A program made the position numbers and the translations under genes. This document shows, piece after piece, positions 30,917 through 40,670 of a stretch of DNA of 64,000 nucleotides. The stretch is from Proteus appendicitidis. GTDB taxonomy: Bacteria; Pseudomonadota; Gammaproteobacteria; Enterobacterales; Enterobacteriaceae. Each line of letters starts with the position of its first letter. The stretch's first letter is position 1. The stretch is from positions 1,090,001 to 1,154,000 of the forward strand of contig NZ_CP127389.1 in assembly GCF_030271835.1 (NCBI RefSeq). Direction: 5' to 3'. The notes under the pieces are model-generated. The model worked only from the letters and a program-made list of their open reading frames with translations. It had not been told where the DNA came from and did not search any database.

Positions 30917-30934
30917 TGATAATGATTATCATTA
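30917..30934 (-). promoter_or_regulatory. Fur-box-like site upstream of nrdHIEF
   Basis: TGATAATGATTATCATTA contains the inverted repeat AATGAT-T-ATCATT of Fur sites. It adjoins the NrdR boxes. E. coli nrdHIEF is known to be controlled by both Fur and NrdR, so this arrangement fits. Confidence 0.75.
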
Positions 30935-31079
30935 AAATTAAATAGTTAGTGAATTAATTTTATTTTTAGATCGCTCGATTGATCAATTTTTATTAGATAT
31001 ACGAGTAATTAGATGATTGCTTTATCAATCAAGCATGATTTAATCTTATTGCTAAAGACAAATCAGCAGAGAAAACATT

Positions 31080-31553
31080 ATGTACCAAGACTATCTCAAT
31101 GCACCTAAAGGCTTTCCAAAACCTTATATCTCAATCACTGCAAATGAAAAAGGGATCACGAGTCTCTATTTTGTGAATGACAAAGAGGTTGCTGTAAACA
31201 CAAGCCCCGTGATTAACCAATGTATGCAACAATTAAAAGAGTATTTTGCGGGTAAACGCACGACGTTTTCAGTGCCATTAGCACCAGAAGGAACTGAGTT
31301 TCAAAGCCGTGTTTGGAAGACATTGCAGACAATTCCTTATGGTGAAATTTGGAGCTATAAAAAATTGGCGCTTACATTAGGTTCGATCAATTATTGCAGA
31401 GCGGTAGGAATGGCCAACTCACGCAATCCAATTTCTTTAATTATTCCTTGCCACCGAGTTATTGGCCATAACGGTAAGTTGGTCGGCTATACTGGTGGAT
31501 TAGATATTAAGCGTTGGCTACTTCACTATGAAAAAGTAGAAATTGATGAATAG
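31080..31553 (+). CDS. ogt: Methylated-DNA--protein-cysteine methyltransferase (Ogt-type)
   Basis: This suicide repair protein transfers alkyl groups from O6-alkylguanine to its own cysteine. The 157-residue protein carries the active site PCHRV with C124, preceded by the helix-turn-helix DNA-binding part (PYGEIWSYKKLALTLGS, arginine finger in NYCRAVGMANSRNPISL) and followed by GKLVGYTGGLDIKRWLL. It is a single-domain form without the Ada transcription-activator half. The Ogt label follows length and architecture. It is divergent from nrdH and followed by cspE in the same direction. Confidence 0.93.
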   Translation: MYQDYLNAPKGFPKPYISITANEKGITSLYFVNDKEVAVNTSPVINQCMQQLKEYFAGKRTTFSVPLAPEGTEFQSRVWKTLQTIPYGEIWSYKKLALTLGSINYCRAVGMANSRNPISLIIPCHRVIGHNGKLVGYTGGLDIKRWLLHYEKVEIDE

Positions 31554-31705
31554 TTTAGATTGTAAGTATTAAGTATTGTTTCTTAAGTGAACTATGCGTT
31601 AAGGCATGGGATTTGTCTGAATATTAATCATTTGGCAGAAAAAAAATGTGAGTTTCGTGATCTAGGCTGTGGACAGGGAATCATCATTTTTGTTTTACTA
31701 TAGCC

Positions 31706-31724
31706 AACGCAAAACGCTTGCGTT
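31706..31724 (+). promoter_or_regulatory. cspE: Leader hairpin upstream of cspE
   Basis: AACGCAA / TTGCGTT forms a 7-bp stem with a 5-nt loop, followed by TATTTTCTATTTTAAAGG. It lies 27 nt before the start. It could be an attenuator or cold-sensitive leader structure; this is an inference from shape and position. Confidence 0.45.
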
Positions 31725-31750
31725 TATTTTCTATTTTAAAGGTAAACTTG

Positions 31751-31960
31751 ATGTCTAAATTAAAAGGTAACGTTAAGTGGTTTAACGAAACTAAAGGTTT
31801 TGGTTTTATCACTCCAGAAGATGGCAGCAAAGATGTATTTGTACACTTTTCCGCTATTACATCAGAAGGCTTTAAAACCCTTGCTGAAGGTCAAAAAGTA
31901 GAGTTTGAAGTTACTGACGGCGCGAAAGGGCCATCTGCTGCAAACGTTGTCGCTATCTAA
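31751..31960 (+). CDS. cspE: Cold-shock-domain RNA chaperone CspE
   Basis: This 69-residue single-stranded nucleic-acid-binding protein melts RNA hairpins and acts as an antiterminator in E. coli. It shows the OB-fold motifs RNP1 (KGFGFI) and RNP2 (VFVHF) and the CspE/CspC-like N-terminus [13 protein letters not shown]. The ATG at 31751 is preferred over one eleven codons upstream, because AAAGG precedes it at a suitable distance and it matches family length. The E. coli neighbour crcB also lies next to it here, convergent. It ends at a duplicated terminator. Confidence 0.95.
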   Translation: MSKLKGNVKWFNETKGFGFITPEDGSKDVFVHFSAITSEGFKTLAEGQKVEFEVTDGAKGPSAANVVAI

Positions 31961-31982
31961 TTAACGACTTCTTTGAGACAGT

Positions 31983-32008
31983 AAAAACCCGTTTTTTAAC
32001 GGGTTTTT
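31983..32008. terminator. cspE/crcB terminator, copy 1 (bidirectional)
   Basis: The stem AAAAACCCGTT / AACGGGTTTTT with a TTTT loop is perfect and flanked by A- and T-runs. It can therefore act on both strands, for cspE and for the converging crcB. Confidence 0.9.
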
Positions 32009-32068
32009 ATGTATCTAGAGCAAAGCCCGTTTTTTAACGGGTTTTTATGTATCTAGAGCAAAGCCCGT
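31988..32068. repeat. 38-bp tandem duplication carrying the cspE terminator
   Basis: Copies lie at 31988-32025 and 32026-32063 and are identical, with 5 further matching bases (32064-32068). Each holds the hairpin CCCGTT-TTTT-AACGGG followed by TTTTT. Confidence 0.92.
32026..32046 (+). terminator. cspE terminator, copy 2
   Basis: The stem CCCGTT (32026-32031) pairs with AACGGG (32036-32041) and is followed by five T. The A-run on the left flank is lost, so this copy acts mainly on the plus strand. Confidence 0.85.
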
Positions 32069-32075
32069 CCGAGCA

Positions 32076-32450
32076 TTACATTTCTCGTAGTAACCAAAAC
32101 GCAAAGGCGGTCATTAAAAATGAACCTGCCAAGTTAGCGCCCATAGTACCTAATGCCCATCCTATCTTTCCCTCAGTAAAGAGTGCGACAACTTCGACAG
32201 AAAAGGTTGAGAACGTCGTAAGACCGCCACAGAAGCCCGTCGTTAGCATAATTTTCCAAATAGGATCAATATGTGGCGCTTTGCTAAACCAAGCGATACC
32301 AAAGGCAATAATAAAAGCACCAATACAGTTAGCAATTAAGGTGCCTGTGGCAAAATGAGGAAAAATAGAATTTAGGCGGTAGCTAATCAGCCAGCGCAAT
32401 ACGCTACCTAAACCACCACCTATAAATACAGCAATTGCAATGTTAAACAT
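32076..32450 (-). CDS. crcB: Fluoride exporter CrcB (Fluc channel)
   Basis: CrcB is a dual-topology inner-membrane fluoride channel protecting against cytoplasmic fluoride. The 124-residue protein has four predicted helices and the family motifs [10 protein letters not shown] near the N-terminus and [12 protein letters not shown] with the pore phenylalanines. It starts 13 nt after the lipA stop on the same strand, so it is likely read from the lipA transcript. No fluoride riboswitch can fit in that gap. Confidence 0.93.
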   Translation of the reverse strand: MFNIAIAVFIGGGLGSVLRWLISYRLNSIFPHFATGTLIANCIGAFIIAFGIAWFSKAPHIDPIWKIMLTTGFCGGLTTFSTFSVEVVALFTEGKIGWALGTMGANLAGSFLMTAFAFWLLREM

Positions 32451-32463
32451 GAGAGATTAATTG

Positions 32464-33429
32464 TTATTTAACCTCAATCCCTTGAGCTTGAAGGTCAGCA
32501 TGATAAGACGAGCGAACAAACGGCCCACAAGCTGCATGAGTAAAGCCCATTGCAAGTGCTTGCTCTTTCATATACTCAAACTCGTCAGGACTGACGTAGC
32601 GTTGAACAGGAAGATGGTGACGACTTGGCTGTAAATATTGCCCTAATGTCAGCATCGTTACCCCATGTTTACGCAGATCACGCATAACGTCAATAATTTC
32701 TTCGTTAGTTTCCCCAAGACCGACCATTAAACCCGACTTAGTAGGAATATTTGGGTGAGCTTGCTTAAAACGTTCTAATAATGTCAATGACCATTGATAG
32801 TTAGCGCCTGGACGTACTTGACGATAAACGCGAGGAACGTTCTCTAAGTTATGGTTGAAGACATCTGGTGGAGTATCTGTGAGGATCTCAAGTGCTTTAT
32901 CCATACGCCCACGGAAGTCAGGGACTAATGTTTCAATGCGGATCGTTGGATTTTTTGCACGAATTGCAGCAATACAATCAGCAAAATGTTGAGCGCCGCC
33001 ATCCCGTAAATCATCGCGGTCTACAGAAGTAATTACGACGTAACGTAACCCCATATCTTTGATCGTTTGAGCGAGTTTTTCTGGCTCTTGTGGATCGGGA
33101 GCATTTGGGCGGCCATGAGCCACATCGCAGAATGGGCAACGGCGTGTACAGATTGCACCCAAGATCATAAAGGTTGCTGTTCCGTGGTTAAAGCACTCTG
33201 CAAGATTAGGGCAAGAGGCTTCTTCACAGACAGAATGAAGACCATTTTTACGCATTGCTGCTTTGATACCCTGAATTTTACTTGAGTCAGCGGGTAGCTT
33301 TATTTTCATCCAATCAGGTTTGCGTAGCAGTTGTTCTCGTTCTGTAGCGACTGTTTTAACAGGAATAAGTGCCATTTTATCGGCGTCGCGATATTTAACT
33401 CCGCGTTCCATCTGAATAGGTTTACTCAT
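32464..33429 (-). CDS. lipA: Lipoyl synthase LipA
   Basis: LipA is a radical-SAM enzyme that inserts two sulfurs into octanoyl groups on E2 or GcvH proteins. The 321-residue protein has the SAM-binding cluster cysteines C94, C98 and C101 in CTRRCPFC and the auxiliary sacrificial cluster C68, C73 and C79 ([12 protein letters not shown]), in the same numbering as E. coli. A further C-terminal RSSY motif is present (FVRSSYHA). It lies 101 nt after lipB; E. coli has ybeF between them, absent here. Confidence 0.98.
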   Translation of the reverse strand: MSKPIQMERGVKYRDADKMALIPVKTVATEREQLLRKPDWMKIKLPADSSKIQGIKAAMRKNGLHSVCEEASCPNLAECFNHGTATFMILGAICTRRCPFCDVAHGRPNAPDPQEPEKLAQTIKDMGLRYVVITSVDRDDLRDGGAQHFADCIAAIRAKNPTIRIETLVPDFRGRMDKALEILTDTPPDVFNHNLENVPRVYRQVRPGANYQWSLTLLERFKQAHPNIPTKSGLMVGLGETNEEIIDVMRDLRKHGVTMLTLGQYLQPSRHHLPVQRYVSPDEFEYMKEQALAMGFTHAACGPFVRSSYHADLQAQGIEVK

Positions 33430-33530
33430 AATTGTGCCAGTTCCAGTTATCTAGAGTGATTAACACGATGTGACTGAGGTAATCAGGGTTTTAAAAAAAT
33501 ATGATAAATGTTAAAAAAATTATAGCATTT

Positions 33531-34175
33531 TTATTGCTGTGGTTGAAATCCTAGTTGTGTACAAAAATGCTTAACTAATAACGGTGCTACCTGTGACGTT
33601 GTCGTGTTCGGTGCAAAATCAATTAACTGCGTCATTTTTAGATCAGAATAACCACAAGGATTTATTCGTGTAAAAGGCGATAAATCCATATCGATATTGA
33701 GCGCAAGTCCATGAAAGGAGCAACCTTTACGAATGCGTAATCCTAAAGAGCAAATTTTATCGCCCTTTACATAAACGCCGGGTGCATCAGCGCGAGCATA
33801 AGCTTCTACATTAAACTCTGCCAGCGTATCAATAACGGTATTTTCAAGAGCGGTGACTAATTGACGAACACCTACATGATTGCGTTTTAAATCAATTAAA
33901 ACATACATCACTTGTTGACCAGGGCCATGATAAGTCACTTGACCACCACGATCAGATTGAATAACTGGGATAGTTCCCGTATTTAATAAGTGTTCAGCTT
34001 TACCTGCTTGCCCTTGGGTAAAAACCTGTTCATGTTGAACGAGCCATATTTCATCAGGTGTGTGACTTTCCCGTTTTTCCGTAAACTGATGCATAGAATC
34101 AGAAACCGGTAAATAGGGTTCCACACCTAATTGGCGAATAATGATTGTCTTGTCTTGCACCGTGAAAATCTTCAT
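33531..34175 (-). CDS. lipB: Octanoyl-ACP:protein N-octanoyltransferase LipB
   Basis: LipB transfers octanoate from acyl carrier protein to the lipoyl domains, the step before LipA. The 214-residue protein has the core [16 protein letters not shown] and the catalytic pair K140 ([12 protein letters not shown]) and C174 (INPCGY), equivalent to K135 and C169 of E. coli. The five-residue offset comes from a longer N-terminus. It is preceded by ybeD with a terminator in between, so it probably has its own promoter within 34176-34275. Confidence 0.97.
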   Translation of the reverse strand: MKIFTVQDKTIIIRQLGVEPYLPVSDSMHQFTEKRESHTPDEIWLVQHEQVFTQGQAGKAEHLLNTGTIPVIQSDRGGQVTYHGPGQQVMYVLIDLKRNHVGVRQLVTALENTVIDTLAEFNVEAYARADAPGVYVKGDKICSLGLRIRKGCSFHGLALNIDMDLSPFTRINPCGYSDLKMTQLIDFAPNTTTSQVAPLLVKHFCTQLGFQPQQ

Positions 34176-34274
34176 TTGTAGCGTAATTGTGAAGAGCAGT
34201 ATAACGCTCCAGTAAATGAACTACCAGATTGAGATGTTTTTTTTCCGAGGTAGAGTGAAAAATGAGGAAAGGCA

Positions 34275-34308
34275 GAAATAAAAAAGCGCCTTAATGAAAG
34301 GCGCTTTT
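34275..34308 (-). terminator. Terminator of ybeD
   Basis: The stem AAAAGCGCC / GGCGCTTTT (34282-34290 with 34300-34308) has a 9-nt loop. On the minus strand it is followed by TTTATTTC directly after the stem's T-run. Confidence 0.88.
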
Positions 34309-34334
34309 AGAAAGTCATCTATTCAAAGAAGAGA

Positions 34335-34601
34335 TTATAGAACCATACGTACCAGTTCAAGTTCACCTAATTCTTTATATAACGTTTCTACTTGATCGAT
34401 ATGAGTTGCATTGATAGTAATAGAAACAGAGTGGTAATTACCTTTGCTACTTGGTTTCACTGAAGGCGTGTAATCACCAGGCGCATGGCGCTGAATGACT
34501 TCAACGACTTGATCCACTAATTCTGGTTTTGCATGACCCATCACTTTATAAGTGAAAGAACATGGGAACTCTAACAGTTCGTTTAATTTTGTTTTCATCA
34601 T
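34335..34601 (-). CDS. ybeD: YbeD, conserved DUF493 protein
   Basis: This is an 88-residue conserved cytoplasmic protein of the DUF493 family with a ferredoxin-like (ACT-like) fold. Its role is unknown; regulation of lipoate metabolism has been suggested from its neighbourhood. It matches E. coli YbeD nearly along its whole length ([31 protein letters not shown]). Two adjacent ATG codons begin the frame; AAGGA is best spaced for the first. It lies between dacA and lipB as in E. coli, bounded by terminators on both sides. Confidence 0.93.
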   Translation of the reverse strand: MMKTKLNELLEFPCSFTYKVMGHAKPELVDQVVEVIQRHAPGDYTPSVKPSSKGNYHSVSITINATHIDQVETLYKELGELELVRMVL

Positions 34602-34665
34602 AATGTAATTCCTTAAGACAACGGGTGCTGTTGTTTTAATAATTTATTTCTACACCTAATCTTAG

Positions 34666-34702
34666 CAAATAAAAAGGGCATTCCTTATATAATAAGGAAT
34701 GC
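34666..34702 (-). terminator. Terminator of dacA
   Basis: A perfect 11-bp stem GCATTCCTTAT / ATAAGGAATGC with a 3-nt loop (34678-34702) is followed on the minus strand by CCTTTTTATTT. Confidence 0.88.
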
Positions 34703-34798
34703 AATACTGGTAATTAGGGTAAATATGGGAATGGTAAATGTATTTCTGCCAATATCTGTATGAAAGTTATATGTGGGCGCATTTACCTTTTTCAAGCC

Positions 34799-36010
34799 TT
34801 AGCCAAACCAGTGTGAGAATAATAATTTAATATAGTCGATAATACGGCTAAAGAAACCACCTTCTTTTACTTCATTCATCACAACAAGCGGGCGTTGTTC
34901 AATCACTTGACCATCAAGTTGGAAATTAATTGTTCCCACAACTTGGTTTTTCGCCACTGGTGCATGTAATTCTACATTATCAAGAACATAGCTTGCTTTT
35001 AAATCTTTTAAACGACCACGAGGAATAGTTAAATAAACATCTTTATCTACCCCTAATTGTACTTTATCTGTTTCACCATACCAAATTGGCTCTGCGGCGA
35101 ACTCTTTACCCACTTGCAATGGTTTTACGGTTTCAAAAAAACGAAAACCCCAAGTAAGTAATTTTTTACTTTCTGCATCTCGACCTTTAGATGAGTGACC
35201 GCCCATAACTGCAGAAATTAAACGCATATCGCCTTCAGTTGCAGAAGCGACAAGGTTATAGCCAGCAGATGCAGTATGCCCAGTTTTAATGCCATCAACG
35301 TTTAAACTGGTATCCCACAACAAACCATTTCGGTTGGTTTGGCGAATATTGTTGTAGGTGTACTCTTTTTCTTTATAGATGGCATATTCATCCGGTACAT
35401 CGCGAATTAATGCAGCACCAATTAGCGCCATATCGCGAGCCGAGCTGTATTGTCCTGGGGCATCAAGACCATGAACGGTTTGGAATTGTGTATTTTGTAA
35501 ACCTAGGCGTTTAACGTAGTCGTTCATCATGGTCACAAACGTATCTTGGCTGCCAGCGATATAAGAGGCCATCGCAACACAAGCATCATTACCTGATTGT
35601 AAGTTAATACCACGAGTTAACTGCGCAACTGTAACTTGATCACCTGGTTTTAAGAACATTAAAGAAGAGCCACGAAAAACAGGATTACCCGTTGCCCATG
35701 CTTCTTCACCAATGGGTACGATATCGCTATTTGAAATTTTACCAGCACGAATTGATTGACCGATAACATAGCTGGTCATCATCTTGGTTAAACTGGCAGG
35801 ATCACGGCGAACATCGGCATTCATTTCAGCCAGTACTTTCCCAGAATTATAATCAATAAGAATATAAGATTCGGCTTCGATACTAGGAACAGCGGGTATC
35901 ATTGTTTTTAGGGAATCTTCCGCAATACTTTGATGACTTACTGTGAGTAAAGCAAAAGTGGCACTTAATAGGCTTGTTCTTAGTAATTTTGCTGGGAGTA
36001 TCTGTTTCAT
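34799..36010 (-). CDS. dacA: D-alanyl-D-alanine carboxypeptidase PBP5
   Basis: PBP5 trims the terminal D-Ala from peptidoglycan pentapeptides in the periplasm and affects cell shape. The 403-residue precursor has a signal peptide cleaved near SIA-EDS (residue 30) and the penicillin-binding motifs S73-x-x-K76 (SLTK), S139-G-N141 and K242-T-G244. A C-terminal beta domain follows, ending in an amphipathic anchor ([18 protein letters not shown]). It follows rlpA by 122 nt. Confidence 0.97.
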   Translation of the reverse strand: MKQILPAKLLRTSLLSATFALLTVSHQSIAEDSLKTMIPAVPSIEAESYILIDYNSGKVLAEMNADVRRDPASLTKMMTSYVIGQSIRAGKISNSDIVPIGEEAWATGNPVFRGSSLMFLKPGDQVTVAQLTRGINLQSGNDACVAMASYIAGSQDTFVTMMNDYVKRLGLQNTQFQTVHGLDAPGQYSSARDMALIGAALIRDVPDEYAIYKEKEYTYNNIRQTNRNGLLWDTSLNVDGIKTGHTASAGYNLVASATEGDMRLISAVMGGHSSKGRDAESKKLLTWGFRFFETVKPLQVGKEFAAEPIWYGETDKVQLGVDKDVYLTIPRGRLKDLKASYVLDNVELHAPVAKNQVVGTINFQLDGQVIEQRPLVVMNEVKEGGFFSRIIDYIKLLFSHWFG

Positions 36011-36061
36011 TCTGTTTGTTTAATCCGAAAATTCAGGGAAAAATAGGGACTGATAAATAAA

Positions 36062-36115
36062 ATATCAGCAAATCCAGACGATTCTACGCTTGAATTTGCT
36101 GATATAAAAAGGATT
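36062..36115 (-). terminator. Possible terminator of rlpA
   Basis: The perfect 12-bp stem ATATCAGCAAAT / ATTTGCTGATAT encloses a 30-nt loop. It is followed on the minus strand by TTTATTTATC. The large loop makes the assignment less certain. Confidence 0.6.
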
Positions 36116-36132
36116 TTACGTAAAATTATCCT

Positions 36133-37134
36133 TTATTGGGTAATAATAAATCCCGTGATATCTTTAACTTGTTTTAGCTTGTTCTTTATCATTTCGGCTT
36201 GATCTTTAGATGAATAAGGGCCGAGTTGCACTTTATACAATCCATCTGCTTTATTGATTACACCTTGAGTGCTAAATAATGACGATAAATCATTGAGCCA
36301 AAACTGCGCATTATTTTCGTTACTGAGAGCGCCGACTTGGACATAAAAGCCTTGTGCTATAGCGTTTGAGGATAATACAGGTTTTGGTGCTTTTGTTTCT
36401 GTCTCCACAGGAGTTGGCATTGGAGCTGGCGCCGGAGTTGGCGTTTTGACTGGAACAGGAGTTGGAGCTGGTGGCTCTACGGGCATATTGTTGTTGGTAG
36501 GCGTTGATGTCGTTAATGGCGCTTGTGCTGCTGGCTGAGCATTAAAATTAGGGCGCTCAGGTAATGCCGTTGTTTTCTTCTCAATCTGCGCACCATGTGT
36601 ACCAATACCACTCATATGGCCAGTTTGGTCAACAACAATTCCTTCAATAAGCAATGGGGTTGTTGGCATTAAACGTAAACTATCAGAAACCGCTGGGGTG
36701 ACTTGGATTTGTTTTCCATTGACGTAAGGACCACGGTCGTTAATACGTACAACCATTGTGCGTCCATTGAGCAAGTTCGTGATTTTCGCATAGCTTGGGA
36801 TCGGTAATGTAGGATGTGCGACAGCAAACTCATAGGGATTAACGCGCTCACCAATGGTTGTTAAACGACTCATCGCTAAACTATCATAAACAACCGCCTC
36901 TCCTCGCTCACTGAAGTTTGCAGGATCAGTCACAATACGGTAAACCACGCCATTTTTTCGGTAATCTTGATTTGCCGTAGGGTGATAAGGCTCGTAACGT
37001 GGCTCTGCACCGAGAACACGTTGAGCTGGCACATTGGGTAATGGTGCTGGCTGTTTATTGGTATTCGGCTTATCAATAACACACCCTGACAGTAGCAATG
37101 CACTGATACCAATCAAAACCCATTGCAGACGCAT
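36133..37134 (-). CDS. rlpA: Septal-ring lipoprotein RlpA (DPBB and SPOR domains)
   Basis: RlpA is an outer-membrane lipoprotein recruited to septa; in some bacteria it is a lytic transglycosylase acting on denuded glycans. The 333-residue precursor has the lipobox LSGC (C18) and a double-psi beta-barrel with AVAHPTLPIPSY and VVRINDRGPYVNGK. A Pro/Thr-rich linker with repeated PVPVKTPTPAPAP pattern covers about residues 195-245. A C-terminal SPOR domain (about 255-333, YVQVGALSNENNA) binds denuded peptidoglycan. It lies 10 nt after mrdB in the mrdA-mrdB-rlpA operon. Confidence 0.95.
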   Translation of the reverse strand: MRLQWVLIGISALLLSGCVIDKPNTNKQPAPLPNVPAQRVLGAEPRYEPYHPTANQDYRKNGVVYRIVTDPANFSERGEAVVYDSLAMSRLTTIGERVNPYEFAVAHPTLPIPSYAKITNLLNGRTMVVRINDRGPYVNGKQIQVTPAVSDSLRLMPTTPLLIEGIVVDQTGHMSGIGTHGAQIEKKTTALPERPNFNAQPAAQAPLTTSTPTNNNMPVEPPAPTPVPVKTPTPAPAPMPTPVETETKAPKPVLSSNAIAQGFYVQVGALSNENNAQFWLNDLSSLFSTQGVINKADGLYKVQLGPYSSKDQAEMIKNKLKQVKDITGFIITQ

Positions 37135-37144
37135 AAAAACCTCA

Positions 37145-38257
37145 TTATAAACTTTTAGATAGTAGTTTTCGGTGTGTATGAATCGACATCACGATACCAA
37201 ACCCTGCCATTAATACAATAAGGGCCGAGCCTCCATAACTCATCAGCGGTAACGGAACACCCACAACAGGAAGAATGCCACTCACCATTCCTATGTTGAC
37301 AAAAACATAGACAAAGAAAATTAGCATTAATCCGCCAATCATTACTCTACCAAATGTATTTTGTGCTTTCGTTGCAAGATAAAGACCGCGCGCGATTAAG
37401 AGTATATAAAGCGTCAGTAGTATCAAAACACCAATTAATCCGAGTTCTTCAGCCAATACAGCAAAAATAAAGTCTGTATGGCGCTCTGGTAAGAATTCTA
37501 ATTGAGATTGAGTGCCTTGTAACCATCCTTTTCCATGTAATCCACCAGAACCAATGGCAATTTTAGATTGGATGATATGATATCCTGCGCCAAGAGGGTC
37601 TGATTCGGGGTCAAGAAGCATCATTACCCGTGCTTGCTGGTAATCATGCATGAGGAAAAACCAAAGTATGGGGATAAAGGCGGCAACAAGTAAAATTGCG
37701 ATAATAATAAGTCGCCAACTCATTCCAGCAAGGAAAAGAACAAATAGCCCTGAAGCAGCAACAAGAATGGATGTCCCCAAATCGGGCTGTGCTGCAACTA
37801 ATAATGTTGGAACAAAAATAATGACCAGAGCAATGGCGGTATTACGTAACGTCGGTGGGCACACATCTCGATTCATAAATCGCGCCACCATCAAAGGAAC
37901 GGCAATTTTTGCAATTTCTGAGGGCTGAAAACGTACAATACCTAAATCTAGCCAGCGTTGTGCTCCCTTGCTAATTTGCCCGAAAACATCGACAAGGACC
38001 AATAAGATAACGCAAAAGAAAAAGAGATGAGGCGCCCAACTTTCATAAACTCGGGGAGGAATTTGTGCCATGATGATCATGATCATAAACCCCATTGCAA
38101 TCTGTCCTAACTTACGTTGCATCATGTCTGGATCTTGCCCGCTGGCACTCCACATAATAAATGCGCTGTATCCTAATAAAGCAATAATACAAAGCAAGAA
38201 TAGGGGGTCGATATGGATCCGTGTCCAGAAGGATTTTTTCTTGTTATTTTCAGTCAT
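37145..38257 (-). CDS. mrdB: Peptidoglycan glycosyltransferase RodA
   Basis: RodA (SEDS family) polymerises glycan strands in the elongasome with PBP2. The 370-residue protein has ten predicted membrane helices, the SEDS segments [20 protein letters not shown] and [19 protein letters not shown] and the terminal [12 protein letters not shown]. The aspartate in the loop after [23 protein letters not shown] is the expected catalytic residue of the family. It starts five bases after the mrdA stop, so the two are tightly coupled. Confidence 0.97.
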   Translation of the reverse strand: MTENNKKKSFWTRIHIDPLFLLCIIALLGYSAFIMWSASGQDPDMMQRKLGQIAMGFMIMIIMAQIPPRVYESWAPHLFFFCVILLVLVDVFGQISKGAQRWLDLGIVRFQPSEIAKIAVPLMVARFMNRDVCPPTLRNTAIALVIIFVPTLLVAAQPDLGTSILVAASGLFVLFLAGMSWRLIIIAILLVAAFIPILWFFLMHDYQQARVMMLLDPESDPLGAGYHIIQSKIAIGSGGLHGKGWLQGTQSQLEFLPERHTDFIFAVLAEELGLIGVLILLTLYILLIARGLYLATKAQNTFGRVMIGGLMLIFFVYVFVNIGMVSGILPVVGVPLPLMSYGGSALIVLMAGFGIVMSIHTHRKLLSKSL

Positions 38258-38262
38258 GAGTA

Positions 38263-40176
38263 TTATTCCTCTGAACCACGCGGTGCTGGTGGAGAAGCTG
38301 GCAATACCGTGTTGTTATCACCAAGGAGAATGTGGTCAAGAATTTGTCTGGTAAGATCGCCAACAGAAGGACCTGCGCCACCATTTTCTAGAATAATAGA
38401 GACGGCTACGGTTGGGTTATCATAAGGCGCAAAGGCAATCATCAATTTGTGGTCACGAAGATGTTCAGCCAATTGGCTCGCATTGTAGGTTTCGTAACTA
38501 AATACCTGTGCTGTTCCCGATTTTGCTGCGACTTTATAAGGTGCATTAGCAAAACTTCTACGACCTGTGCCATTAGGGAAGTTAGCCACACCATACATAC
38601 CGTGTTTTGCTAATTCCCAATAACCTGAGTTGATATCGCCAATTTGGCGTGTTTCAGTATCAACATAAGGCAACATTTCATTGCCAAGTTTTGTACCGTA
38701 AAGTAGGTGAGGGGTTTTTACTTGACCATCATTAATTAGCGTCATTAACGCCTTCGCCATTTGAATTGGCGTTGCTGTCCAATAACCTTGTCCAATCCCT
38801 ACGGGGATCGTGTCACCTTGATACCAAGGCTTTTTATAACGTTGCTGTTTCCACTCACGGGTTGGCATGATGCCATTACGTTCTTCTGACAGATCAATGC
38901 CAGTATATTCACCATAGCCAAAGCGAGTCATCCAAGTTGATATACGATCAATTCCCATATCATAAGCAACTTGGTAGAAGAAGGTATCCGCAGATTCTAC
39001 GATAGATTTTGTAACATTAAGTTTTCCATGTCCCCAACGTTTCCAGTCTCGGTAACGTTTTTCAGAGCCGGGAAGTTGCCACCAGCCAGGATCATGAATG
39101 GTTGTATTGGGGGTGATCACGCCTTCGCTTAATGCAGCAACTGACATAAAAGGTTTTACCGTTGAAGCTGGTGGGTAAAGCCCTTGCGTAGTACGGTTAA
39201 TTAAAGGTCGATCGGGATTATTGAGTAATCCTTGATAATCGGTATTAGAGATCCCCCCAACAAATAAATTAGGGTCGTAACTTGGGTTGGAAACTAAGGC
39301 TAAAATTTCACCATTACGTGGATCAGTAACCACAACCGCAGCACGGCTAGTGGTAAGTAATGTTTCAATATAAGTCTGTAACTCAAGGTCGATAGTTAAA
39401 TAAATATCTTTGCCCGCTTGTGGCGGTTGCTCATGTAATTGACGAATAACACGACCACGGCTATTGACTTCCACTTCTTCATAGCCTGTTTTACCATGTA
39501 AAACCGATTCGTAATAACGCTCAATCCCTAATTTACCAATATCATGTGTTGAAGCGTAATTGGCATATAAGCCTTCTTTTTCAAGGCGCTCGACATCCTT
39601 ATCATTAATTTTAGCAACATAGCCAATAACATGCGTTAATGCAGAGCCATAAGGATAATAACGGCGTTGAATACCTTTTATTTCTAAACCAGGATAGCGA
39701 TATTGATTAATAGCAAAACGAGCGACTTGCACTTGGTTCAGTGCTGTTTTTAATACAATTTGGGTGAAGCGGCGTGCTCTTTTACGCTCTTTTTCAAAAT
39801 TAGCAATGTCTTCATCACTTAAATCGACAACCTCTCTTAAACTATCTAACGTTTCTTGTAGATTGGCGACTTTCTCTGGCATTATTTCGAGCTGATAAAT
39901 AGTACTATTTAGCGCAAGAGGAACGCCTTTGCGATCATAGATAATACCGCGACTAGGTGGAATAGGGACTAGCTTAATACGGTTACCATTAGACCGAGTT
40001 TGGTAATCATCATGGCGAGCAATTTGTAAGTGGTGTAAGTTAAACACTAAAATACCACTTAGCACTATAATCACAGAAAACGCGACAATAACACGGCGGA
40101 TGAAAAGTTTGGATTCCGCTGTATAATCTCGAAACGGGGTACGTTTTCTTTTCTTCATCCCATTAGTTGACTTCAC
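38263..40176 (-). CDS. mrdA: Penicillin-binding protein 2
   Basis: PBP2 is the elongation-specific transpeptidase of the rod complex and the target of mecillinam. The 637-residue protein has one N-terminal membrane anchor (about residues 28-48), the pedestal domain ([16 protein letters not shown]) and the transpeptidase domain. The active serine is S338 in PASTVKP (SxxK with K341), the second motif is SAD in ESADTFFY, and the third is KSGTA. It is the first of mrdA-mrdB-rlpA and follows rlmH by 21 nt. Confidence 0.97.
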   Translation of the reverse strand: MKSTNGMKKRKRTPFRDYTAESKLFIRRVIVAFSVIIVLSGILVFNLHHLQIARHDDYQTRSNGNRIKLVPIPPSRGIIYDRKGVPLALNSTIYQLEIMPEKVANLQETLDSLREVVDLSDEDIANFEKERKRARRFTQIVLKTALNQVQVARFAINQYRYPGLEIKGIQRRYYPYGSALTHVIGYVAKINDKDVERLEKEGLYANYASTHDIGKLGIERYYESVLHGKTGYEEVEVNSRGRVIRQLHEQPPQAGKDIYLTIDLELQTYIETLLTTSRAAVVVTDPRNGEILALVSNPSYDPNLFVGGISNTDYQGLLNNPDRPLINRTTQGLYPPASTVKPFMSVAALSEGVITPNTTIHDPGWWQLPGSEKRYRDWKRWGHGKLNVTKSIVESADTFFYQVAYDMGIDRISTWMTRFGYGEYTGIDLSEERNGIMPTREWKQQRYKKPWYQGDTIPVGIGQGYWTATPIQMAKALMTLINDGQVKTPHLLYGTKLGNEMLPYVDTETRQIGDINSGYWELAKHGMYGVANFPNGTGRRSFANAPYKVAAKSGTAQVFSYETYNASQLAEHLRDHKLMIAFAPYDNPTVAVSIILENGGAGPSVGDLTRQILDHILLGDNNTVLPASPPAPRGSEE

Positions 40177-40197
40177 TTACTTACCCGCCAAAATTTA

Positions 40198-40668
40198 TTA
40201 TTCCCGATGATAAGGATGGTTTGTGGTAATACTCCACGCACGGTAAAGGCTTTCCGCTACGACAACGCGAACTAGAGGATGTGGCATGGTTAATGGCGAT
40301 AAAGACCAGCTTTGTTCTGCTGCCGCTTTACATGCTGGTGCTAATCCTTCGGGACCACCAATGAGTAAGCTGACATTTCTTCCATCAAGCTTCCATCGAT
40401 CAAGTTGTTCTGCAAGTTTTGGCGTATCCCAGCGAGCGCCAGGAATATCGAGAGTAACGATTCGATTTCCTTTTCCTACTGCTGCTAACATTTGTTCACC
40501 TTCTTTTTCGAGAATACGTTTAATATCCGCATTCTTCCCACGCTTGCCAGCGGGGATCTCGATAAGTTCTAAAGGCATGTCTTTTGGGAATCGATTAAGA
40601 TAATCCATAAAGCCGGTCTGTATCCAGTCCGGCATTTTTGTACCAACGGCAATGAGCTGTAATTTCAA
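40198..40668 (-). CDS. rlmH: 23S rRNA pseudouridine-1915 N3-methyltransferase RlmH
   Basis: RlmH methylates pseudouridine 1915 in helix 69 of 23S rRNA on assembled 70S ribosomes. The 156-residue SPOUT-fold protein has the N-terminal [15 protein letters not shown], the SAM-binding [14 protein letters not shown] and the C-terminal [19 protein letters not shown] knot with terminal NHPYHRE. It starts two bases after the rsfS stop; both act on the large ribosomal subunit. Confidence 0.97.
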   Translation of the reverse strand: MKLQLIAVGTKMPDWIQTGFMDYLNRFPKDMPLELIEIPAGKRGKNADIKRILEKEGEQMLAAVGKGNRIVTLDIPGARWDTPKLAEQLDRWKLDGRNVSLLIGGPEGLAPACKAAAEQSWSLSPLTMPHPLVRVVVAESLYRAWSITTNHPYHRE

Positions 40669-40670
40669 AC

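Noticed and set aside
31988..32068. Short tandem direct repeats considered as a CRISPR array
   Set aside because: The units are contiguous without unique spacers and each is a terminator hairpin.
32047..32358. Plus-strand frame opposite crcB
   Set aside because: It is the complement of a well-supported fluoride channel gene and begins inside the duplicated terminator.
32451..32463. Fluoride riboswitch before crcB
   Set aside because: Only 13 nt separate crcB from lipA, too short for the aptamer.
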